Positions 12,020 through 22,047 of a stretch of DNA of 64,000 nt are shown piece after piece. The stretch is from Paracyclopina nana (taxonomy: Eukaryota > Arthropoda > Copepoda > Cyclopoida > Cyclopettidae): assembly GCA_019096065.1 (NCBI GenBank), contig JAGUCH010000002.1:9250501-9314500 (forward strand). Reading direction: 5' to 3'. Numbering within the stretch: position 1 is the stretch's first letter; each line of letters starts with the position of its first letter. The notes under the pieces were generated by a model. It had not been told where the DNA came from and did no database searches. It was given only the letters and a program-made list of their open reading frames with translations. The position numbers and the translations under genes were made by a program.

Positions 12020-13823
12020 ATGTACTCACCTTGGATTATCACAATATTTTTTGCCTTTTTATGTCGAGTTGCTTTGCCTGCCAACATTTTAATGCTGCAT
12101 CCAATCTATTGTGGAAGTCACGAATTTGTTCTTCGCTCCTTGGGTGACAGTCTCATTTCACGAGGACATCAAGTCACTCAGGTAATCTCGATTCACACAA
12201 CTTCAAAGCTTTGTTAATTAAGTCCTATTGCAAAATAGGTGAGATTCAAGCATAATAACGTGCAAACAAGCTTGGACAACACAAATGTCACGGTCATCAC
12301 GTTAGACATAGTCGACCATAAGAGAAATTGCGGCCGATTTGTCAGCAATGGAGGCTTTGACTTTAAAACCGTTGGTGCTAAAATCCTATGGAACGAAGGC
12401 CATTCGGTTCTTGGGCTACCTTTTGATATTTTTTGCCTCACTGATGCTCACTGCCATACTCTGTTTAACAGCCTAGAAATTGAAGAATTACTTAGGAGTA
12501 ATAAGTATGATTTGGCGATTGTTGACCTGATCGCTAACGAGTGCGGTTTAGCTATGGCAGCGTAAGGAATCCGTTATGGTCGAAGTTTGCATTTTAATCA
12601 GTATTGCTCTACGTAGTTCACTTAAGGTTCCTATAATTGGCTTTTGGGGATTTACTTTCCATAATGGCGAAGCTGCTTATTCCTCCAGTTTTTCCCCTCC
12701 GTCTCTGTATCCAGCATTTTTCTCTGGATTTACACGAAAGATGTCACTTTTTGAGAGGGTGCAAAACTTTGCCTTGCACGTCTTTCATAGAGTCTACATG
12801 GACTATCAAGCATATACTGCTCATGGCTACATACGTGCTAAGTACCCTGAAGTTGATTCCACCGATAAATTGATTCATGATTTGGAGTTGATATTTTTGA
12901 ACACCAACGAATTTGTGGACTATCCAAGACTCTATGCTCCTAATGTCATCCAAGTTGGGGGACTTCAGCTAAGAGAGCCGAAAGCCTTACCAAAAGTAAA
13001 ATTTCAAAAAAAACCAGAATTTAATGCTTTTATTTCTTTGAGCAGGAATTCTTGGACTTTATCAATGGAGCTGAGAACGGGATCATTCTCTTCAGTCTTG
13101 GGTACACTGGTTTTAGCGCTAAGGATATACCTCAAGCTATAGTCGAAAATCTGATTAAAACTTTCTCAAAACTGAAACAAAGGGTCATTATGCGATTTGA
13201 TGTATCTATTGTGCCAGAGGTCCCAGGCAATATTTTAATTGCTGACTGGGTTCCCCAACAAGACATTTTAGGTACGCTAATTTTTTTTTGCTACGCGTTG
13301 CCATGCGAAGAAAGCTTAGATTGTTTCAGCTCACGAAAAGACTGTTGCGTTTTTTTCGCATTGTGGCGTTGGATCGGTACTGGAATCAGTTTACCATGGT
13401 GTACCCGTGATTGCGGTGGGAATATTTGCCGATCAATTGGATAATGCAGCCATCCTTGAAGATATTGGAGTGGCCATTCGTCTACATAAAAGCCAACTTA
13501 GTGACGAACGCGTTGTGCATGAAGCACTACTTGCAATCACCGCAGACAATTCCAGCTACAGAAATAGTGCACAGCGGCTGTCACTGATGTGGCGTGATCA
13601 AGCAGTTTCTCCACATGATCTTGCCGCCCACTGGATTGAAGCGCTCATGAAATTTCAAAGTTTGCGCCACTTAAGGATTGAGCACAATGACTTGAATATT
13701 TTACAGTATTTCTCAGTCGATGTGATTTTGCTGATTAGCACGTTCATGCTCATTGTTGTTGGCTTACTTATTTTGCTAATGACAAAATGCCTAAAGAGGT
13801 ATTCCAAGCAAAAATCTGAATAA
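12020..13823 (+). CDS. UDP-glycosyltransferase (UGT family, GT1)
   Basis: It transfers a sugar from a UDP-sugar to small lipophilic acceptors in the ER lumen, typically in detoxification. Exons: 12020-12181, 12239-12561, 12617-12995, 13046-13271 and 13330-13823, total 527 residues; introns are 50-58 nt and phases agree. It has an N-terminal hydrophobic signal, the acceptor-side CGSHEFV with the catalytic-type histidine, then RGHQVTQV. The donor-binding signature is present: WVPQQDILAHEKTVAFFSHC, followed by GVPVIAV and DQLDNAA. Near the C-terminus there is one membrane segment and a short cytosolic tail ending KQKSE, which fits a KXKXX ER-retrieval motif. Invertebrate UGTs are multi-copy, so I give no symbol. 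Confidence 0.92.
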
Positions 13824-13824
13824 A
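13819..13824 (+). terminator. UGT polyadenylation signal overlapping its stop codon
   Basis: AATAAA spans the UGT stop codon TAA at 13821-13823. The convergent ARL14EP-like gene has the same arrangement on the minus strand: AATAAA reads from 13858 to 13853 across its stop at 13857-13859. The 3' ends are therefore minimal and may overlap. Confidence 0.55.
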
Positions 13825-13856
13825 GCACAATTTTGCAAAACAGCACATGATTTTTA

Positions 13857-14409
13857 TTACTTCTTTGGTACCTGAAACTCTTTCGCATAGGGGTTTTCGA
13901 ACATTGAGCCTGGAATGCCATCAAGCTCAACACAATCGAATACCCATTTACGATTTTGCCTGCATTCTAGCCCACATTTGTTGGACCTACATTTTGGGCA
14001 AGGGAAATGGCAACCAGGACAGGTATCGTCCATGCAGTCGCACAGATCTTTCTTCACGCTTGTTAAGATTCCTCGGTCGTCATAAACAACAGTTTTTGCT
14101 CTTCCTGAAAAAAAATAGAAGAAGTCCGAGATTATACATCAATTTGAAGGTGTCACCTCGAGAGGGTTCTTTGTAGTTTTGCTTTTTATTGAGTTTTCGC
14201 CTTTCTCTCTCGGATTGAGATCTGTCAAAATCGCTCAAAAACTGACTGCGTTCTTTGTCCAACAACCTTGTTCGTTTTTTCCGTTCTTTCTTTTGTTGGC
14301 TTGGTCGACCTCGCAATTTTCGAGGCTCACTCAAATTTGAGCCACTGTCTTCTAGCTCAAGACAGTCAACGTCGATTTCGAGTTCTTCAACGTCACTTTT
14401 CCCTGTCAT
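13857..14409 (-). CDS. ARL14EP-like zinc-binding protein
   Basis: Two exons, 14157-14409 and 13857-14104, joined in phase, give 166 residues. The N-terminal half is acidic and then very basic (RKLRGRPSQQKKERKKR resembles an AT-hook or nuclear signal). The C-terminal half carries the compact cysteine-rich domain of ARL14EP (ARL14 effector protein) and its relatives: CDCMDDTCPGCHFPCPKC, SNKCGLECRQNRKWV, a probable zinc module. Vertebrate ARL14EP links ARL14 to an actin motor, while the domain also occurs in nuclear proteins of insects; the basic region here favours a nuclear role, which is inference. It converges on the UGT gene with 33 bp between stop codons. Confidence 0.82.
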
Positions 14410-14631
14410 TTGGCTTCTTTGATTCTCCGAAAAATTTGCGTGTTTTTGTTTGTGTTCTTCTTTAAACAGAGTTACCAGATACTGGCCACATTTTTAATGA
14501 ACGCTAAAAAGTGCCAGAAATGAAGAGTACAATGATGATTGTGTTTTATTGATAACTGCCTTGATTTATTTGAATGAGATCGTGTGCTTAGTTGCTACTA
14601 CTATTGTGTGTGAACCTAAATGCCTTTTTCT

Positions 14632-14988
14632 TCAAGTCCTGAAGAAAAAAGAGCCGAGCACGTCAGCCAACCATTCCATGAGTTTGACAAAGAGGGTCTA
14701 AAACGTGAAAGATAAACAAAAATTAGGAAAGATATTACACAAGATTTTGTCAATTACCCTTAGGACCGCATTTCCATCCAATCCAAGGCTCGTGAAAGAA
14801 GATCTGGCCGACCTCTTGATATCCTCGTCAAGAAGTGACATTATGGTATCATAAAAGATATCATAATAGTGTGTTAGGCTTGTTACTTCTTCATTTACTG
14901 GCGTTGCTGTTGCAAAAGATGAAAAGTACACGATTGCCACAAATGCTGTGAAAATTCCCAAAGTTTTGCAATTCATGTTGATCTTCAC
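14632..14988 (-). CDS. Small secreted protein, unknown function
   Basis: Exons 14758-14988 and 14632-14697 join in phase across a 60-nt intron to give 98 residues. The N-terminus has a signal peptide (hydrophobic TLGIFTAFVAIVYFSSFATA). The mature part is short, has one SLLDEDIKRSARSS segment with a possible basic processing site, and ends LADVLGSFFFRT. AATAAA signals follow on the minus strand at 14545-14550 and 14565-14570. I do not recognise a family; it could be a secreted peptide precursor. Confidence 0.6.
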
Positions 14989-15338
14989 AAGTTCAAGGTA
15001 GGAATAGTGGTGCGGTCAGGAAATTTTCATATTTTGAACTTGACCCATTTTTGAGAAATCTAAAGTGAACTGCAAATAAGGGATTTTTCTAAAATGATCG
15101 GACACAATTTTTAATTTGCATGCCCGCATTTGAGATTTTTTCGGAATAGCTTCAAATTAGGGTTTTACACAAGTGGACGAATTGTGCGATATTGACTTTA
15201 GCTGTTGACTAACTTCAAAATGTTTTTGCGCCGAGCTCACCTGCGGACCACAGTTAAAGGGATATCAGGACACTTCCAACAAACAACCCATCGCATTAGT
15301 TGCTATGCTCTAGTACTATTTTGTCGAGTTTATTCTGT

Positions 15339-15542
15339 ATGAAAGATCATGGTAGCATAGAACTAAGCAAGTTGTTACTGTTGTCCACGCTGGTCTATGT
15401 ACGTGACGAAAAAATGCTCGGTGATGATGAAGCCTATCCACTCAAACACTTTGACCATTATGTCCTGCAATCAGAATCAAAACTGCGATTGATTTTTACA
15501 TTTGCATGTGTTTTCAGCTTTTTCTTGCTTTTAATGGGCTAA
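15339..15542 (+). CDS. Possible small single-pass membrane protein
   Basis: An open frame of 67 residues ends with a strong hydrophobic stretch (LIFTFACVFSFFLLLMG) and its stop. An upstream ATG at 15220 opens a basic, presequence-like frame (MFLRRAHLRTTVKG) that would need an intron to reach this one. I could not find a convincing junction. It may be a small mitochondrial or ER membrane protein, or chance. Confidence 0.25.
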   Translation: MKDHGSIELSKLLLLSTLVYVRDEKMLGDDEAYPLKHFDHYVLQSESKLRLIFTFACVFSFFLLLMG

Positions 15543-15716
15543 GTGCAATATATTGTTATTTTGGAAGAGTAGATTCTGCATTGAAAAAAAGGATTATTTT
15601 GCGGCAACCCAAATTATTTTAAAAACGATTTAGGCTTCAATAATAATCTAATTTAGTATTAGAATTCTCAAAATCTCGAAAAAATGCGGATCGCGAAATT
15701 GGACGAAGGTTAAATC

Positions 15717-16299
15717 TTTTATATGATGGAAAGTAATTTTCGCATGTATAATTCAGTTTACCAATTTGTCTCAGTTCATATTACTACACATATATAAAGG
15801 CTCTGACGTTTAACTTTATCAAGAAACACACATTATAAAGTATTTTATAAGGTGTGTTGCTCCTCTGTTTGACCAGATATTGTCCAAGAAGTAAATCCCA
15901 TTGCAGAAAAAAGGAGAAAAAATGCCTTGCATGGGGATCGAACCTTGATCATCTAAATTAGGTATCCGACGCTCTACTGACTGAGCTACCACTACAGATA
16001 GAAAAATTGTTGTTAGAATTCCTTTGTATTATTCTCCTAAGATGAGCAAAGCTTAGCAGAGGAGTAGAGTCTCTATCAGAGATACCAGACAAAACTTGAT
16101 CTAACACATCTTTTAGCTTCAAAAAGTGCCCAATTCAAAATGCACACTTTTTAAGTGATTCATTAACACTTTCGGCTAATCTTGCACTACTGAGGGCCTC
16201 TCAACCCAAGCCCTCAAAGTAATGGATCAAATGCTAAGTCAAGATTGCCTGGTCTGGTAACTTCATTAACATTTGAAAATTACTTTCCATCATATAAAA
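15717..16299. mobile_element. Short inverted-repeat element enclosing a tRNA-like sequence
   Basis: A perfect 25-bp inverted repeat bounds this 583-bp stretch: 15717-15741 reads TTTTATATGATGGAAAGTAA and on, and 16275-16299 is its reverse complement. No coding capacity is seen. The terminal symmetry suggests a MITE; the tRNA-like insert might be part of it or a later insertion. I could not define a target duplication. Confidence 0.5.
15924..15995 (-). pseudogene. tRNA-like sequence (degenerate tRNA or SINE head)
   Basis: On the minus strand there is a good D arm and A box (TAGCTCAGTCAGTAGAGC) and a B box (GGTTCGATCC) at tRNA spacing, followed by a run of six T that could stop RNA polymerase III. 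The acceptor stem pairs at only four of seven positions and the T stem at two of five, so it is unlikely to make a working tRNA. A decayed tRNA gene or a tRNA-derived SINE head is more likely. Confidence 0.55.
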
Positions 16300-18419
16300 T
16301 CGTATATATATGTAAACAAATTATAAAACAGGCTTACAAAATGTCTGAGCTCATTTTACAAAGTAAAAATCTCGTAGCATTACTTGACTCTCGCAAGCTC
16401 GAGCCCGCAAAGTTGCCACTCGATTTTTACTTTACAAAATTTGCTCATGATGGGCAATAAGTACATCATGTCTCTGGTGCACGTTACGACCAGAATAGGA
16501 CTTGATTGGACCCCTCCAGTGGAACCTGTGGAAACCGTGGAGCCCGTGGAGCCGCCAGAAGTCCGGAAGGTTGCCCATTCACCGCTACATCACCACCTCA
16601 AAATCACAAAACCTCCCTTCTCAAAAAACACCTTTTCATCTCCTCCAACTCTCTGATTGTTGCTGCTGCTGCTGCTACTACCTATGCGTTGAGCCTTACC
16701 TATGGCAATTCACCTGACCTTGAGTGGAGAAGTTGCTAGCCATTGTGTGGAGGAGTTGCTAGCTGCTACATAGAGAGGACCTGCAGCTGCATGATAACGG
16801 AGAGAAGCAGATGGAAGCTGATGGAACTTGCTGCGATGCATCGAGTGGAGAAGAAGGAGAAGACTCGGGGAGTTCGATGGGGGACTTCAGAGAAGCAAGA
16901 CATGGACCAAGTGCACATGGCCCATTGAGTGAGCTCTGCATTGCTATTGTCCCACCTGAGTTCTCCAAAGTGTGCTGAGGCATAAAGAAGATGGCCACAA
17001 GAATATTTACTGCAGTACTTAGTTCTTTGTATTTGCTGCCATTAATTTGTGTGGTGTTAAAAGCCGAGTGAATAAGACAACCTTGTTGGACTTTGTTTGA
17101 CCATAACTTGTATAGAGGTTTCCTGGGCAGTTATGCACCCTAGTCTGAGGCTGTTGAGGCCGCTGAGGACTTGGGTAGGGGGCCCAATCACAGGTCTACA
17201 GCACTGAAGCTTGCCATGTGATGTATCTCGCCAGAGTTGGAGCACCGAGGCTGCGGCTTTGGGTCCAAGGCGGGTAGACATCCGGCCAGCACCCGGAGGC
17301 TGCGAACGGTACCGCGACCATGAAGCCGATGCTAACCATCCTAGGCTTCAGAGGGTGTGACCGTCGCACACCACTCAGCTATTTTATTAGCTTGTTTTAT
17401 AAATTGTTTACATATATAAATAGATATTTCGGCTATGTACCTTGTATTAAAACTTTATCAGGTTTTTTACCAGAATTCTTAAAAGATATAAGACTACCTT
17501 TTTATTCTGATGCAACAAAGCTGATTTTTTGACTAAGTACATCGTTTTTCTCGAACTCGTGATTTATGAGCACCTTAAAAACTTAGTTTGATCTCTTCTA
17601 CATTGGTTTAGTCACTTTTAAAAGCAATTTTTAAGACTCGACTCGGAGCTCCCTCCATCTATGAAGCCCAAAACACACGAGCGCAACTTACTCTGCTTTT
17701 GGTCGAACTAGAACCCAGAAATAGTCTATAGTTAAACTACTTACGATTATATTTCAACGAAGTTTTGTTTTTGTGTTATTTTTTAATACAAAGTATAGAA
17801 TGCAGAAAAGCTGTGATGATTTTAAGGTCAATGTCTACAGCCCGATTGATGATGCCTGCATGCTGAAAATGACTTTATAATTTGAAATGTCTGATCAAAC
17901 TCTTTTGAAATACATTTATTTGCTAAGAATTGACTCGTTGAAGTGGATGGAAAATATTTGCTGAAAAAATTACTTTTTACTGCAAATTCATTCTTTGTTT
18001 GGTGATTTTAGCAATAGTTAAGAAATTAGCTTGTAAGTATTCTTGAAGTGGCTTCTTTTAAGAATGAAGCTGCTATCATTTCACTGAATAGCTTGCTCCT
18101 TACTGTCCAGACCGAAAACTGGCTCACTGCAAATTAGTTCGTCAATCTTAGAAGTGCCACTTCCACGATTTCGAGAGAAACCACAAAGCCACTAACACCA
18201 TCAAACTAAACCAGCATTTTTCGGTAAGCATCGATTCTGATTGAAAATATGCCTTGGTTCATGCATGGCTTAGTTTGGCAAAATGTACCCAAAGCTAAGC
18301 GATTCTCGCTTTCTTTGCAAGCTAGGCGCTGCGATAGCATTAAGGTATGAGGACTTCCTTCGGTACGAGGACAAATAGTACAAGCAAATGGGGTTACATT
18401 TGCTCACTAGCTTGCTTAT

Positions 18420-18797
18420 TTAGGCTCTGACCGCGTGCATTCGGATTTCTCGGCTAGTTTTTTCTGCTTTATAATGAACGGCTGTACTTACGTATGTTGC
18501 ATCTCTTTGGCTGACATTGAGGCCCCAAAAGCTGGAGCTTCCGTTGTTATTGAGGTCTAGCAAAAACACGAACGGAGCGTATCTTGAGGTGGTTTCATGC
18601 AATGGCACTAGAAATGATTTGGCCACCCTGAGAATTGCGTCCAAAATGTCACCGAAGCTCCAAGCGTGGTAATGCATCCTCATGAGGGCATTTTTGTATT
18701 GCCTCGACCCTTTTCGTCTCGAATGCGTGGACGAGGCTATCACAATGACTGACACCAGGATTATCAGGCAGTTTTGCCATAGTTTCTTGTTCGCCAT
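18420..18797 (-). CDS. Possible secreted protein, unknown
   Basis: From the ATG at 18797 the frame begins with a signal peptide (LWQNCLIILVSVIVIASS) followed by a basic RRKGSRQYK segment and a stretch rich in aromatic and aliphatic residues (FGDILDAILRVAKSFLVP). The frame runs to a stop at 18420, but a consensus donor (GTAAGT after DATY) suggests the true C-terminus may lie in an exon further left that I cannot identify. An upstream in-frame ATG at 18857 would put 20 residues before the signal. Confidence 0.4.
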   Translation of the reverse strand: MANKKLWQNCLIILVSVIVIASSTHSRRKGSRQYKNALMRMHYHAWSFGDILDAILRVAKSFLVPLHETTSRYAPFVFLLDLNNNGSSSFWGLNVSQRDATYVSTAVHYKAEKTSREIRMHAVRA

Positions 18798-18857
18798 GTT
18801 TATCACTTCCTCGAGGAACACGAATGAATAATTAGCCGTCGATGACCGCCTTGACAT

Positions 18858-20292
18858 GTTTTTTGCTCTGTTTCTCGTTCAGGTGACTGACTCTTGATTT
18901 CGATTGCATTCGATAGTTTTCATCATGTTGATCAACGTGGAAAAACACCACCCAAGCTTTGTGGACTGCAGATGTTTCTCAAATGACGATTTCCTTAGGT
19001 AGCTTTGCTCTCCTCCTCAAACATGACTTGCGACCACGACCACGCTGTGGCAACAATCTTGAACGACAAGCGCACGTAAGCGGTACTTGACCAACTTGAG
19101 GTAAAAAATGGCCTATACGAACTTTTTGCACACAATCCCAGAAATGCAAAACGGGCTACCACAATTTTCGCCCCAATCCTCACTTCCTCTCATTTCCACT
19201 TTGAGAGACCCATAAACTTTTTAAATTTCTCCCCTCTTTAACTGCATTACAGTTTGCACGGAAAGTAGCGGAAGTCGGAAGTGAAAACAAAGAGGTCATG
19301 CAGCAACACTTTTGAGATGCATTCGAAGAAAAGTACAGCCACCCATAAACCATTGCGCTAAGTTGATTTTTTTTTCAATTTCAAAATCGAAAGGTTAATC
19401 GTGTTTATCCAAGATTGAGCATCTCTGAAGATGTGTCTTGAGTACCTTTTACTGTTGCTCAACCCATTGTAGAGTTATCAGACCCAGACCATGCGCTGTT
19501 CCACATTCTGCTGATGTGTAAAGCAAAATTAAGCACATGGCAACACCTCATTTCTCGCATATTGACGAAGGCACAAAAAAAGGGTAAAATCTATTTGCTG
19601 CCAGACATGTTTAGATTGCATTCAATTCACTCACCAAACATACGCTAATAAGCACCATTTTGCTGTTGTATGTAGTCGTTGTCTGTACTGATCTAAGGAG
19701 GAGCATGACAATGGTAAAAATGAAATGCAGATATTGCGATGGAAATATACCTAAAAAATTCCTCTTAGAGGCAAAATTTTGCGCGACCCACTCGAAGAAA
19801 ATGAGGCGTTTGCTCTTGTCGAGTGTTTGATGGCACATTTTTCGCACTCAATCGCTCGTAGCTTGCAGACGCAAAAAAAGTCGAGTGGCATGACAAGAAA
19901 TTGCTTTTCGGTTTCCATATTGTGCTTGACTGATAATTGCACATCACTAATAAGATTTCCACGAATTTCTAATTGGACGATAAAATATGAATAAAATGCG
20001 GTTGCCTAACATTGAATTGAATGCCATATAATTGCAATCGTTACCCGTGCTAACTAGTGTACGCTGTCTAATATGCAATTGCATTATTTTCAAAAACGAG
20101 GTTTGGTGCATTTAATAAAGGACTTGTTGCTTTTATCACCACAAAGCTGTGCCTGCCTCAAACTTACTCATTCATTGGGCTGCTGCTGCTGCTACACGTG
20201 CATGCATGCACGTTGGGTACAGTGTAGCTAAAGCCTGCGTATATGCACAGCATAGTGAATATTGGGCGAAATGAGGAAAGGAGGATAAGAAC
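18858..20292. other. Intergenic, no gene supported
   Basis: Several short open frames overlap near 19611-19962 on the minus strand, including one with a cluster of cysteines (FFCVCKLRAIECEKCA), but no start, splice sites and stop combine into a model. The last 100 bp before 20293 form the E-Syt 5' flank. Confidence 0.35.
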
Positions 20293-22029
20293 ATGTCTGC
20301 TGACACGAAGGTCAAACCCACTCCTACCCTGGCGGATCTCTTCCAGCAGCTCCCTAAGCCGGTGGTTGAGGTACTCAACAATGGCATCACTTTTGCTCAA
20401 TCTGATCTTGGCGTCAAATGTCATGCATTTTTGGCAAAACTGGCTGAATATTCCATAGTGTATTTCATATGCTACTTTGGATTTGGCTATGGTTGGATCC
20501 TGTTTCTGACCAGCCTTATTCAACTGCATGGCATGATGGCAGCAGAGGACAACAATAAAGGCCGCATTGGGTCCATGAAAAATGAAGGCCAAGCGAGGGA
20601 GCTTTTAGATTTTCCAGCATGGATGGTCTTCCCAGACTACGATCGAGTGGAATGGGTCAATGAATTAATCAAGCAATTGTGGGAGCATATCGGGGGATAT
20701 GCAACCTTTTTCCTCAGGACATTCATTGAGCCCAAGATCAAAGAGATCCTTGACAGAATGAACCTGCAACAAGCGTCCAGGTTTAGCATCAAGAGACTGA
20801 TTCTGGGTACGATACCTCTTCGCATCGGAGGCGTTAAAGTCTACGAGAAGCGAGGACAAGACGAAATCATCCTTGACTGCGACCTTGCCTATTGTGGCGA
20901 TGCTCGGCTGCAATTCACTCTCCAAGGCATTCCAGCAGAGATCAACAAAATCACATTCCGTGGCAATGCAAGAATTGTGCTGAAGCCCTTACTCAATACT
21001 TTCCCCTTCGTCGGAGGGTTCGAAATGTATTTCATCAGCATGCCAAAGATCGACTACAGCTTGGGCGGAATTGGAACCTTCGGGGAGCTCCCTGGCATTA
21101 GCACGATTGTGAAGCAAGTGGTCATGAACGAGATCAAATCGCGGTTCGTCTGGCCAAATCGAATCCACTTCTACATTCCTGTTGAGGACTTGACGGATAG
21201 TCCTGGATATCAATGTACGAGCCTTTCAGACAAGTCTTTCATGATGCGGAGGCCGTCCGGTCTCTTGACGATCCACATTACTGAAGGAGTGGATTTGGTT
21301 ATCAAGGACAAGCATGTGCTTGGCTCTGGCAAGTCTGATCCCTACGCCATTGTCTCCATTGGGGAGAGAAGGTTCAGCTTCAGAAGCAGGTATGTGGCCA
21401 AGACTGTCAACCCCAAGTGGGACTACATGTCAACCTTCCTCATGGAAGATTGGCATGGGCATGAGTTGCTGGTCGAGATTTACGACCATGACAAGGCCGA
21501 TTCGGATGACTTCATGGGAAGAGTTGTGATTAATTTGGAGTCCGCCATCGTTCAAAAACTACCTCTTTGGCATGACTTGGCTGATGTGAAGCACGGCAAG
21601 ATCAAAATGGACGTTGAATGGGAGGAGGCTCGTGAGGTCAGAAGTGATGACCAAATCGCACAAAAGTACATCGTGAGCGTCCTTATTGAGTCATGCTCAC
21701 AGCTTGTGGAGCCTGATAGCGAAGCTTCCGCTTATCCCCGAGTCAAGGTTGCCCTCAACGACTCCGTGGAGCAAACTGCAATCAAGAACAGAACTGGCAA
21801 CCCTGTGTTTGAAGAATCCTTCCTACTGCAGTCAGATGACCCCATTACGGACAAGATATGTATTGAAGTGGTTGACTCGAAGAAAAGTGCCTCCCTCGGC
21901 AAGGCTGTCATTCTAGTTGAGAGCATTGTGCACTCGCCAAGTCGCGAGATCATGAATGGGTCATTCGATCTCCAAGGTTCTCACGGAGGCACAGTACAAT
22001 TATCAGCAAAGCTTTATTCTTTTAAGTAA
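20293..22029 (+). CDS. Extended synaptotagmin-like protein, short and intronless
   Basis: E-Syts tether the ER to the plasma membrane and move lipids. The 578-residue protein has an N-terminal hydrophobic hairpin (YFICYFGFGYGWILFLTSL, about 55-80), an SMP lipid-transfer domain (about 105-290; WVNELIKQLWEHIGGYATFF is typical), then two C2 domains. C2A (about 320-440) keeps acidic calcium ligands in IKDKHVLGSGKSDPYAIV and YDHDKADSDDFMG. C2B (about 460-575) lacks most of these. Most animal E-Syts have three or more C2 domains and many introns; this copy has none. A retrocopy or a lineage-specific short form is possible. Its stop is 18 bp from the convergent BMS1 stop. Confidence 0.9.
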   Translation: MSADTKVKPTPTLADLFQQLPKPVVEVLNNGITFAQSDLGVKCHAFLAKLAEYSIVYFICYFGFGYGWILFLTSLIQLHGMMAAEDNNKGRIGSMKNEGQARELLDFPAWMVFPDYDRVEWVNELIKQLWEHIGGYATFFLRTFIEPKIKEILDRMNLQQASRFSIKRLILGTIPLRIGGVKVYEKRGQDEIILDCDLAYCGDARLQFTLQGIPAEINKITFRGNARIVLKPLLNTFPFVGGFEMYFISMPKIDYSLGGIGTFGELPGISTIVKQVVMNEIKSRFVWPNRIHFYIPVEDLTDSPGYQCTSLSDKSFMMRRPSGLLTIHITEGVDLVIKDKHVLGSGKSDPYAIVSIGERRFSFRSRYVAKTVNPKWDYMSTFLMEDWHGHELLVEIYDHDKADSDDFMGRVVINLESAIVQKLPLWHDLADVKHGKIKMDVEWEEAREVRSDDQIAQKYIVSVLIESCSQLVEPDSEASAYPRVKVALNDSVEQTAIKNRTGNPVFEESFLLQSDDPITDKICIEVVDSKKSASLGKAVILVESIVHSPSREIMNGSFDLQGSHGGTVQLSAKLYSFK

Positions 22030-22047
22030 AACGGACAAAAAATTGCG

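Larger units (their letters stand above)
15543..18419. other. Long non-coding stretch with one repeat element
   Basis: Apart from the inverted-repeat element at 15717-16299 I see no gene. A hairpin-prone pair of near-complementary segments lies at about 16354-16369 and 16424-16440. From about 16480 to 17350 the base composition is clearly more GC-rich than its flanks, with a short 9-bp tandem repeat (GTGGAGCCC-like) at 16517-16553, but no open frame I can assign. Confidence 0.4.

Noticed and set aside
15924..15995. Functional tRNA gene
   Set aside because: Acceptor and T stems have too many mismatches; only the A and B boxes and D arm are good.
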